NCBI RefSeq assembly: GCF_030265065.1
Contig: NC_080398.1
Location: 26,870,482 to 26,934,481 of the forward strand
Direction: 5' to 3'
DNA: 64,000 nucleotides
Origin: Corythoichthys intestinalis
Taxonomy: Eukaryota; Chordata; Actinopteri; Syngnathiformes; Syngnathidae
Made by a program: the position numbers and the translations under genes. Below, one piece after another: positions 23,243 to 35,700 of this stretch. The stretch's first letter is position 1, and every line of letters begins with the position of its first letter. The notes beneath the pieces were generated by a model that was given only the letters and a program-made list of their open reading frames with translations, did not search any database and had not been told where the DNA came from.

Positions 23243-23558
23243 CTTGGAAAATGTAAACAACACAGCTTCCGGTGAGACGAGGGTGGTTTCTGATTGGTTG
23301 TTTCCACAAATCTGACGCCGGTGGAAGACTTTGCAGTTGCAAAAACTAGTCAAATACTCAACAATTTTCAAAAGTAATAAGGCTAATTTTAGAAAAAAAA
23401 AATATTAATACCGACTTGAACACTTTTTAGAGGAAAATATTCACCAAACTTAATAGAAGACTCCTTCAGTTTTCATTGGTGTGGAGGCAACTCACGATAA
23501 TTAAAACTGGCTGAATTTATGAAAAAGACACTGCAGAACAATTTAACATATCTTAAAA
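23243..23558 (-). promoter_or_regulatory. ing4 upstream region, squeezed against the nop2 3' end
   Basis: The ing4 start codon at 23242 and the nop2 polyadenylation signal near 23560 are only about 320 bp apart on the same strand, so the ing4 promoter and 5' UTR must lie here or overlap nop2's 3' UTR. A CCGCC/CCATCTTGG block overlaps the start codon (23233-23247). No TATA box is evident. Confidence 0.45.
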
Positions 23559-23559
23559 A

Positions 23560-23565
23560 TTTATT
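23560..23565 (-). terminator. Polyadenylation signal of nop2
   Basis: AATAAA is present on the minus strand about 175 bases beyond the stop codon of nop2. Confidence 0.65.
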
Positions 23566-23740
23566 GTGCTGTTTAAGCAAGGAACCGCATTCACATATTC
23601 AGTCAACAGACAAACATAATTGCTGGTTAACTATACAAAAGATGCCCCAGCATATCTAACTTTAGGTATGCTAGCATCATTTGTCAAGGGATAAAAATTC
23701 ACAAAATGATCTCCAAAGCATTTCATAACCTCCTGAACAT

Positions 23741-26700
23741 TTAATGCTTCTGAGCCTTCCCTTGCCTCTTTTTCATCTTTTTGAATGTACGCTTTCCCAT
23801 TCTATTGTTGGCTTTCAAAAGTGTTTTTCTCTTGTTAGTTTGTTGCTTTTCAAATTTGCTCTTGGCCTTTTTCCCCGCCTTTGGTGATTTCTTTTCGGCG
23901 GTCGCGGGCGCCTTAGCCTCTTGTCCCTTCACAGTTCCTCCGTCCATTTTGGGGACTTTTGCTTTTTTCGGTCCAAAAGGTGAGTTCTTTTTGCCTTTAG
24001 GCTGGAAGTGAGGTGATTTCTTAGCTGCTGTTCCGTTTGTTTTAGCCTCTGGCTTTGACTTTGCAGCCTTGCCAGGGACGCTCTTCTTCGTCTTGTCTTC
24101 TTTGACCGCTTTCTCATTCGGAGAACTGTTCACCTCCGTCGCCTCGGGAGCATCTGCTTTTTTATCTTCTATATTAGGAACATAGGAGGTTATTTCTCAA
24201 CTCGTACTAAATCAAAAATGAGATGTCTTTACCTTTTCCTGTGGATGCAGTTGGAATCACATTGGAAAACTTTTTAAACTTGGCCACAAAGAAGCCGTCC
24301 ATGTTGTGCGAGTGGGGGTAAAACCGCCTCGTGAGCCGCAGAGAAGGGTGGAAACGACGCTCTTTGAACCTAGTGAGGCCTTCTTTGCCGAAATCCAATC
24401 CCGTGGGAACCAATTTGACATTTCTTTTCTTTAACGCGTAGTCCACCACCCATTCGTTCTCCTCCATCTGCCACAGCACATTTTGTCAAAACACAAACAT
24501 CCATAACATTATGTTTGCAGGACACAAACCATTATGGAGCATGTGCAGTAGACCAGATAGCCTCCTGTTGTCGAATTAGCGTTGACAGAGTCAATAGCAG
24601 ACAGGATCAATTCTTTCTGCAAGTGGGCTGCCCGCTGGATGTCGAGGTCATCCTGTCAGCAAAGATTTTAAATGGCAAACTATCACAAAAAGCAGTGCAA
24701 GATGTCATTTCACAAGAATAAAGACAGTAAAGGAGAAAAGAAGTTGTAATGTTGCAAGAGTGTAGTTCTATGTTGTGAGAGAGAATAGTCATTTTACAGG
24801 AAAACTTAGTTATTGTCAAATTAAAGATATTTAAACAATTTCACAATTATAACTCTCTGCTTTTTTCTTTCATATCTATACTTAAAGCAACACTTGGTAA
24901 CTTTTCAATGTTATTCAATTTTAATAGGGGTGCATGATATCCATTTTTTGAAACCGATATCGATAACTTCCTGCTCCTCAAACCCGATACCGATATCGAT
25001 AACCTTTAATAAATATATCATTTTAAAATTTATATTCAGTTTTTTAACCCCTGGAGGTTTAAAAAACTAGTGATGGATTCAATAGGGCTATACAAATAAA
25101 ATTGAATTGAATTGAACATAGATTTGCCTTTGACCTAACCAGATTTTTCATGATGACATGAACATTATTATAATGAACAAAACAAAGACAAGAACAGTCG
25201 CGACTTCAAATAAAGTGCCAATATTTCTTTTTCAAATAAATATCATTTGGATCAATCACAATCAATTAGTCAATGTCATTGAAGATGTGTTCCCTGAACA
25301 ATGAGCACTGAACTAAACCATAAACCCAACAGGTATTGTGCTTTGTCATCAGATAAAAACATTTGGTGCTAGAAGAGAGGAGACTGTTGTGGTCTTGGTC
25401 CATTAAACAACTTAACCTGGCAACTAGAAACTGCAATTTCGGGAGAAATTACACCTGGGTCTTTCCTCAGTGGAGATACAGATCTTCACCCCACTCAGGT
25501 ATAGCAATAGAATGGACAATAATGCCAGTCAATGGCATTAAACAAAATAAATGCCATTAGAAATGAATGGGAAATTTGGACGTCCATGGCCGTCAATGGC
25601 GGCGCCCTTCATAAGCGTCAATGGAATTGGACAGCAAGTCTATCAATAACCAAAAGGCCTCTCAATAACTTGTAAAAATAACACTTTAAAATGTAAACAT
25701 CTGCTAATCGCCATACTAAGGTTCATCACTCAATGATAGAAAAATAAGGCCTCTAGAACAGTAACAAAACTTTGCATAAGCCAAGGATAGGATTCAAGTA
25801 AAGAAATAAAGGTAAATGTTGATAAATTTAACTGGAAAAAAGTACATTAAGACTCTTCACAGTATCCAAAAGTAAATAACGACACTGAAACAAGTAAAAA
25901 ATTTAGTGAAAGCGCATTCCTCATAATCCAATCCAAATCAATAATGCCTTATAATAATCCATATAAAAACCGCAGTGAGTGAACCCATTTTCAATGAAGC
26001 ATGAGATTTCTTCTTTGTACAGTACGAAATCCTTATCCAGCCACTGCGCAGTCAGACCAAGCAAGCTGACAGAACTAACATTACACGTCCATATGTCCGT
26101 GGTGAAACTTATGTGCCGTGCATGGTTGCCGAGTTGGACGAGTGTGGCAATCTCATTATAAATTGCCAGTAAACATCTTAAAAGTGGCGGCGGCTTGGAA
26201 TGATGAGTCTGGGATGGTCAGCTTCATTCGCAGCTCGCGCGTCCTCGTACTCTTTTAAAACACTATGGAAGCGATTGTGATCTTTTAAGTGGCTTATTAA
26301 GATGTGTTGTAGCTCGACAACTTTTCCCCTCCTCGTGGAACTTAGGCTTTGCATGTGTTACAAAAAATCCCACACAACCGATGCCATGCTTGTTGTTTAC
26401 TAGCCAGTCGTGCTGCACACTGCTGTCACTTAAACGTACGTCACAGAAAGGGAGCACTAATTTGTTGTAAAACTCCCTCTTCCCAAACCACAAACAGTCA
26501 CTGTTGTACTGGCAAAACACGAGTGGAAACAAACGCACACATCCCAATCCGCCAACACCGTGCCAAAAATATTATACGTATATTATCGGTCCTATTAATA
26601 ATGTTATTGGATTTATTGGGATGACGTCATAATTCATATTATCGGACCGATAATTATAGGACCAATAATTATCGTGTACCTGTAAATTTTAGCGACGCCG

Positions 26701-29700
26701 CTGGACAAAAGCGGTAGTGTTTTTCATTATGGAAGACTGTCCTTCCCATGAGGACCAGCACACACCCGCATAGTGTCGTAAAATTATGATGGTCGCCTGC
26801 AGATGGAATAAAAATGTCTGTTTCCAGCGGCTGTGTGAAAGATGAAACGTAATAAAGTAATAAATCCAGTTGTGGCTAAACAATAGCATATGACTGTTAG
26901 CAACCGTGTGGCTTAGTGTGGCTAACCCCTCACTCAGTGTGGGTGGGTGTCACACTAGCGAGTAAAAGCCGGGCCAATGTTTATTCTATTCCTGTTAGCC
27001 GCCCTTTCTTTATCCTCCTCAGACAAAACTTTTAGTCTCTGTTGCGCTGCCATCTTTGCAGAATTCATACAAAAGCGTTAGCATCGACTTCTGTCTATAA
27101 TTAATGGGGAAAGGGGGAGGTGACGTATGCCATTAAGCAGTCGGCACATTTGTACGGTTGTTTTTTTTGTTTGCGGCAGGGTTTCTCCGGTTAATTAGTG
27201 CCGGTGAAAGTGATACAGACCCCTTCAAGATATAAAAGAGGTGTCATTCAACTAGTTGTCAGTCGACATACAGTATGTTATGAAAATATTTATAAATGTT
27301 GAAAAGTTACCTAGAGTTGCTTTAATTCTTAATAGAGTTAGAACTTTTATGACATGATTCTGATATTAGTCATGATAACATTTAAAATCCCTTTTCATTC
27401 CCTTCAATCATAATCTTAAATGAACAATTTTTTGTATTTATTCTTTAATTTCTCAGATTTTTGTTTATTGTTCTATTATTTAAAAAGTTTTCTTGAAAAA
27501 AATACAACTAAAATTTACTGTATCCTAACAAAATAATGACTTATTTTAGTTTATATTTTACAATACGGTATTTTAATTACATTTAACTTTATTATTGTTA
27601 ATTCTAACATTTTTAACTTTCATTAGGTAAAGCAGACTAACTATTATGACTTCTTAAGTCATATTAACAAAACAAACAAAACGTGGGAGATTTCAATTTT
27701 TTTCACCAAATATTTTAAGAAAAATATTCGCTATACTCTCCATTTGGCCTGATATAATAACTTTATAAATTAGCAGATTTTGCAACAACTATAAACATTG
27801 TCTCATATTAGTATCATTCTTTAATAATTGCCCAATTTCCTATATAAAATACATTTATAAAACCACAACTTTATTGTTGTAATATTTCAACTGATTTTCT
27901 CGTAACTAGAGATGCCGATCGATCAGGTCCGATCACGTCATTTTCAAAGTATCGGAATCGGCAAAAAAATATCGGCCCTGCCTTTTTTTAATGTATATAT
28001 ATATATATATATACTGGATATATTTTATTTAAATCGTTTTCTAATTGCATTTAACGTTATAGACATTATATGTTACACTCATCCAGAGTCTCTAGGGTTA
28101 AGATAGGGTTATCAAAAATATCCCGATAACGGCGGCAATTAATTTACCGTAATTTCCCGAATATAACGCGCACTTTTTTTCCCCAAAATCAACTTGTAAA
28201 CTCATGGTGCGCATTATAAACGGGTACATGGATGGAGACAGAAATATATATGTATTACATATATATATAAACCGATTTTTTTTCATTGACACGGCCACGT
28301 TGTGTTGAAGAAACGTATGCGGCGACCCGTTGCCGACCATTACGGTACGTGATGTCACCATTTTGTTTCGGTAATACTTCACACTAATCGGCCAAATGAT
28401 TTCGTCTGTGTTAAATTCTGCTTTTTTCACTCTTCATAAAGCACAGAATTTAGTTTATTGAACTCATTTGAGTCGACGTTTATTGCAGCTCCACAATTCG
28501 GACCATAAGAAATGTAAGGACACACACTTCCTGTGTCCGTCAACTATATCGGTCCCTCGGGAAACTCAAACCCAAATAACAATAGTTCAGTAGTTTTACC
28601 ATATCAATCCATGGAAGAAACATTTATTCATCATGAGGAAACGAGCAAGTTATACAGCAGCCTTTAAAAGAAAAGTCACATCCGTTTTGTTTTCTCCTAG
28701 ATTCTGGTAAGTTGGAGAAGTTGTCAAATCATATTATTACCGTAAATATTGTCAGTTTACGGTAATGTTTTGAACTACCAATTTGCTATGCTTGTGCTGT
28801 GTTTCACCAGTCAGTAAAATGACATCTCTGTATCTGTACACGAGCTCTGTTTTCTTGTATTCTTCTATTTATTGGTGCTAAAATTAGGGTGCGCGTTATA
28901 AACGGGTACAATAATTTCCCCCAAATTTTACAAGTAAATTTGGGGTGCGCATTATACACGGGTGCGCCTTATATTCGGGAAATTACGGTATTAAAAAATG
29001 TGTCACGTTAAAATAGTTAACGCAATTAATGTATGCGCTACACGACCCTCTCACTCACTATCGCGCTGAATCTGTCATGACGCCATTTTACCTATATAGA
29101 GAGATAAAAGGCAGCGCCAAATGAGTAGAGTGAATTTTGGCAGCCTTTGGAGCCTTTCTTCAATTGGCTAAAGCCTTGCAATCCCTCTCCCTATGTTTAG
29201 AAATATCATGGGAAGCAATGTGGGGAAGCAAGGTGGCAATTGATCTTTGTCTTAACACCTTAAGTTATTTCCCAAAGCAGAGAAGATATATCCATTGGTA
29301 GCACGACGCACAGTCATGGGTCCACTTCCCATCATGGTTCCACTTCCCATCATGCATTGGGGCATGGCTGCAGTATCATTTACTGAAAGCTCAACAAATA
29401 CACTAGATGGCAATATTTAGTCACAATATACAAAGTCACAAGTCTTTCTATCCGTGGATCCCTCTCACAGAAAGAATGTTAATAATGTAAATGCCATCTG
29501 TAGGATTTAATGTCATAATAAACACAGTACTTATGCACTGTATGTTGAATGTATATATTCGTCCGAGTTTTATTCATTTTTTTCTTAATGCATTGCCAAA
29601 ATGTATATGATCGGGAAAAATTATCGGGAATGATTGGAATTGAATCGGGAGCAAAAAAAAGCAATCGGATCGGGAAATATCGGGATCGGCAGATACTCAA

Positions 29701-32700
29701 ACTAAAACGATCGGGATCGGATCGGGGGCAAAAAAACATGATCGGAACAACCCTACTCGTAACCTTAAAACTCATTTTGCTTACAATAATGTTGTTCTCC
29801 TAACAGGCTATTTTTCAACTATTATTATAATGCTATAATTTTATTCTTCATCCAAAAAGTCTTCGTAGAAAGATTTGCTGAAAAAATAAAGTCTTACAAT
29901 ACATGCCACACACTGTGATAAGCACTATCAATACACAAAATGATGACTGATGGTTTACCTTGCTGTTCTTTACAGCAGGATCTTTAGCGATGACCCCTGT
30001 TCCTGAGCACGGCGCGTCCAGTAGCACTCTGTCAAAGCCCCCCATGACCTATAAATTAGAACACATTAGCTTAGTACACAACTCTCCACACAACTTCCTG
30101 TTTCTAAAAATATCCCTCACCTTTGGGAACTGCCTGCCATCATAGTTGCACACTAACGTGTTGGTGACCCCGAGACGGTGAATGTTGCCCACCACGCTCT
30201 TCAATCTGTCAGCATTCGCGTCATTTGCGACGATCACCCCAGTGTTTCTCATCAACTGAGCTGCGGGAAAGGAACGACACTTGTATCCTCATCCAACCAT
30301 CTTTTTTTTTTTTTTTTTTTTTTTACTTTCGCAGTTACCAATATAGGTGGTCTTTCCTCCAGGGGCGGAGCTCATGTCCAACACGGACTCCCCATCCTGT
30401 GGTGCAAGTGCCATGACTGGCAGAAAGCTGCAGGCGCCTTGAAGCATATATTGGCCAGATAGGTACTCGGGAGTTGCACCTGTGTCAAAACACAGCCATT
30501 TAATATCGAGTTGTAACCTTACTTTTGGAGTAAAGTCGAGTGTGAACTTACCAATGGGGACAGAGGAGTCATAAATAACTAAACCAACTTTGGACCACTT
30601 TCCCAGTGGGTCCAAGTTCACTCCTCTGTTGATCAGGGCCTATAAAAACAAACACAAAAATCACCCAAAAAAAAAAAAAGATGATACAAGCATGAATTTC
30701 TTGATTAATTTATTTATGTATTTTGACTTGGAGAGGCTGTTGATGCTACAAAAGTTGAAGGAAGCTGACGAAGTGGCCGTTGTTGAGCTGAAGTGCTTTA
30801 AAGTAGGAACTCGCTACACTAAAGGGTGCTTCTGAAAGCACAAGCAACAGCATTGAGCATGTCATTGTGACTGTCAATGCTTTGGTTTTGGCAACTATTC
30901 CAATTCATTTTGTCGCTGAAGTAATACAAGACACTGTGTTTGAGGTATTTGGCGACACATGGCAGACAACATAAAGTACATTTTCCTTATGATTTCTAGT
31001 CCGGTGCAATTTATCTATGTTTTTTTTCTTTGATACATTTTTGACTAGTTCAACTTACTACTTCACAGCAATCTATAGTCCGGAAAATGAAGTATATAAA
31101 ATGATGATTAATGATGTCAAGAAGAATGGCAGGCTATCTGAGATATTCCCATTTAATTGGCTAATATAGTACTCGCATTGACAAAATGTCTTGAACGCAC
31201 TGAGGGGCAATACACAAGGTAGGCGATGAACAATGGCGAAATGCGAAAGTCATTGCCGTTGAGATGAAAGCCAACATATGGGGCGCGATGTGACTGCAGC
31301 GGCAAGAGACAGCGACATGCACCGCCCTCTGCCTGTGCATCATCACTTGACTGATCGCCTATGAATTTGGAGGGAATCTTTATACTTTTGGTCTTTTCCG
31401 ACTGCAACCATGCAAAGGCATAAGGTTTGTTGGAATTAACGGAGACACTGATTTTAACCTTGCTTTATTTAAAAAAAAAAAAAAAAAACTCTGGATCCAC
31501 CCCATCTTAAAAACTAGCATGATCAATGGAGAATACCATCATCTAATAACTTATACCAAACTGCTGCTTTTTCATGTCCCGGAAATCATGCCGAAAGTTA
31601 TTATCAAGTATGTGCTGGTCGCACACTGCTAAAATAATACGCTCCTTCATGTTGACAAAGTTTTTTTTTTCTCTCCATGTTGACAAAGTGTGGCATCTCA
31701 ATGTCAATTTCAGGGTTGGCCAGTGTCCTCGCAGGTGACTTTTTGATCAATAAATCTGTTGCCCATTGGTTATAGTGCCAGGCGACAGACGCAGAAATAG
31801 AATCATTTCCAATTTTCTTGTATTGCATCACTGGTCCGCATGTACACGTATACGCCGCAAGAAGGTTGGCGATTTTTGCCTCTTTGCATCAGTGCCATAG
31901 AAAATATGTTTACCGCGAGCGATGTCACCTCCTGTGTGTCTTGCCCCTAAAGGCGGGAGCTTCCTGAAAATACTGGCTTTCGTTTACATTTTCTCAATTA
32001 CAAAATGAAAGACTGTGTTTTTGCCTAATCTATTAAACAAGATTATTTCCGCTGGGATGCACATGATAAAGGTGTTGTCTATCCTTTTAAATTCCAATTT
32101 CCACTCATTTAAATTCCAGCTGTTACCTGTGCAAGGTCCCTCCTCCTGGTTTTTAACGTGTTGGTCCTAATAGTGACCGGTCTGTGAATTTCATTCGCCT
32201 CGAGGAAATCCACAAGCTGTTAGTAAGAATAAAATTCACAGTAAAACCATCACTGTTCAACAGCTATATCTTTTAAAGTAAACTCCTTTGAGTTTGCTGA
32301 ATCAGACTCACCTCAGACAGAGGGAAGAGGTCCATGAACTTTTCCATGAGGAAGTCGTTGTAGCTGTAGTAGGTGCAAAGATCCTTTTTCAGCAGAGCGA
32401 GGTACTGACCTCTCTCTTTCCCAGGCTCTCTCTTGGAAGAAAAGTTACAAAGGACGTCGATGTTGTCCTTAATTCTTTGGTGGATGACTTTCAGGTCCAC
32501 GGGCAGGAATCCTGTGTAGCACAGATGAAAAACAGATTAGTGTCTAGCAGTGTTGGGCATGTTACTTTAAGAAAGTAATTAGTTACATTACTCACTACTT
32601 CTTCCAAAAAGTAACTGAGTTAGTAACAATTACTCTATAGTAAAAGTAACTAGTTACCAGGGAAAGTAAATATTTCCGTTACTTTAAAAAGAACTTGTTG

Positions 32701-35700
32701 TATGTCAAAGAATTTCAAATTTTCTGAGCAGTATTCGAGTCAGTGGAATAGAGAAGAACAGACAGGTAGTTAACTTGTTAGGTGCTTCAGCAGATTTGAA
32801 TTGCTTACCACAGACGTCGACAAAAGCTTTGCCCCGGGACATAAATTACACATTACATGCAGGTTCTTTCCTTTAATTGCGACAAACTTAAAACAGTGTC
32901 TATATCTTCTGAATGCTCTGCCATCCCGACCCTGTGCATCTGTTTTGCGTGTGTGTGTGTTTGCCGGACGCGCTGTTCCGGTTTGCTTGTGAAATCACCG
33001 GTTCTGATTGGCTTACCACGACACATGACTCTAACCCTCAGCCAATCACAATCACTTCCATCGCATCTCTCGAGGGGCTGCATTTAGGTAGGCTCATTTC
33101 CCGACAATTCACGTTACCTTCAAAGCGTCTGCCGTCCTCAAGATGGAAGCAGAATTATTGCTTGCTGACAGTGGGAGATGGGAACGAGGCTAGCATCAGG
33201 TGTAGCAAACACAGAAACGTTACCAAACTTTGGAAAGCATTGTCTAATTGAATGAGCAGGGACAGACAGCTTGTAGTCAAACATACGTGCACTATTCTCG
33301 AGCCTGAACGCACTCAAAGTCTTGGATGACAAATCAACAGAGCAGAGAGTCGACTCGACAAGGCTGGTAGTTTCTTCCATTTATTCAGAGTAAGTAACGC
33401 ACCGCTTTTGACCGTCAGTAACGGTAACGGCGTTGTAACGGCGGGAAAAGTAATTAGTTAGATTACCCCGTTACTGAAAAAATAACGCCGTTATTTATAA
33501 CGCCGTTACTCCCAACACTGGTGTCTAGGGAGTCACAAAGCTCAAGTAAAGTATCTGTATTTTTTTTTTTTTAACCTTTACAAGGCACTCATTGAACTCA
33601 TTGGGAGACATTGATGGCGGTAGATGTCCAATACATTTTAAACGGAAGGGGCAAATGAAAGAACATTAATTCCAAATTATTTAACGGAACTTACCTTCTT
33701 TCTCACTCTCCTCTGCGGCGGGGAGCCTAAACTGATCCAAGTCGTCTATATTGGTTTGTATTGTTTCCTCCTCTTCCTCATTTGATTTCTTATCATCATC
33801 TTTGTCTTCCTCCTCATCCGCGTCCTCCTCCTCGTCATCATCTTCATCACTCTCGAGGCCCATAGTTTCCTTCAACTTCTTTTCTTTCTTGGCTGCACGC
33901 TCAATTGGAAGAAGCTAGAAAATGAAATTTTTCCATCGTTATTCATTTGTCTTTACGTTTCCATGATCATCTTGCATTGCCATTGACACCGATAGACGTC
34001 TAATCCATTGATGAATTGGACGTCCAGAGTTAAAGGTAACCTCGGATTTAAATACTTGTAGGCTCCAATAAGCCATAATTGTTCTCTTTTTCTAAAATAT
34101 GTTATTAGAAACACATAAAATATTGCCATTGATTTAAGAATCTTTAATATTTAGTACATGTTTTGACCTACGGAGCACGCCATGTTTTATGCGCGCAATG
34201 GATGCTCAGGGTGATAACATAGTTTGTGACTCACTAGACGAACACTACCGGTGTTCTGCCAAAATCACCTACATCGGCGAAACGTCTTACATTAGTCAAA
34301 TTTGACACCCAAAGTACTACCGTGCACTCTAAACTTGTTTTGTTTAGATGCATACAGGAATAACGTACTAAAAAAAATTAGGGCTGTCAAAATTATCGCG
34401 TTAATGCGCGGTAATTAATTTTTTAAATTAATCACGTTAAAATATTTGACGCAATTAACTAGAGGTGTGCAAAATTTCCGATTCTTAGATTATTCGCGAT
34501 TCGGCCGTGGAAGATTCGAGAACGATTCAGAAACATCCAAATTCCGATTATTGAAATATGCGAAGTAAAGCGGAAGTACACAACACTCAGCGCGCCGCGC
34601 CGTCTTCGGGACGGAACGGAGCGAAAGTAGCTAAACATCATGCTTCCCATTACCCGGCCCCTCGGGTAATGCCAATGTTCAACTCACGGCTCTAGCTCAA
34701 CTCATGCAACGAGATAAAAAAACACAACAACATACCTGACTGCTGCCGAAAAGCTGTACATCCATATAATGTTACGGTGGATATCATTTATATAGGACTA
34801 GATGCAATATAGATTTGGTAGTGTTAGCAGCACATCTACAAAAAGCTAGATGCAGACGTTATAAACGGCCGCCATCTTAAAGCAGTACACTTCCCTGCAA
34901 GGCTGTTGTAGCGAACCTTCCAAGCAAACCTAATTAACTTTTTATCTAAAATACTCCTAAATCGGTAAAATATTGACTTGAATCTATCTTTAAAATAGTT
35001 TTAAAACTTTCACATGTCGAAAGTAGACAAAAGGGAAATTATGGAATAACGGGAGCAATTTTTAAAAATTTAACGGTTGATTCACAACATTAAATTAATT
35101 GAATGTAGTTTAAAGCTGCTGATACAGAATGGGGACTGGAGTTTTTTATTTAATGTTATTTTTGTATATTTGTTTACTGCTACATGTTAACTTGATACTG
35201 AAATAGTAGTGTGGTTTAGCCTGAGAGTATTTTTGAACAATTTTGGAACTAATGTACAAAACATTTTTTTAAAAAAAGAGGAAAAAAAAGGAGGGGGGTG
35301 CATCAATAATCGTTTTATAATCGAATCGGAGTCTCTGAATCGTAATCGTAATCGAATCGTTAGGTGCCCAAAGATTCCCAGCTCTACAATTAACGCACAT
35401 GTCCCGCTCAGAAAGTATTCTGCCTTTTGGTAAGTTTTACAGCAAGGCTTTTTGTGCTGTCCAACAGCGAACTCTTGTGGTCGCTTTGCGACATGGTTTA
35501 TTGTTTTCAGTCCAGTTCAATATGGCTGCACGACGTCTCGGGCTGATAATGTTGTGCTTATATGATCCTTGGACAAGATTTGTCCGTAAGTATGGTTGTT
35601 GTAAAGAATGTACATATTATGTTAGTAAGCGAAATGTTATATTTTTTGTATGAGACGCTTTTTGTTTATGTTTAGTGAACCTGTATAGCGTGCTAAGCTA

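Larger units (their letters stand above)
27907..29755. mobile_element. hAT element with two nested MITEs (nop2 intron 11)
   Basis: Left end TAGAGATGCCGATCG and right end GATCGGAACAACCCTA carry repeated CGGGATCGG motifs. The 8-bp duplication CTCGTAAC is exact (27899-27906 and 29756-29763). Inside are a truncated family C MITE (about 28104-29550) and a separate MITE at 28145-28990. A fragment with the same right end lies at 56794-56894. Confidence 0.85.
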
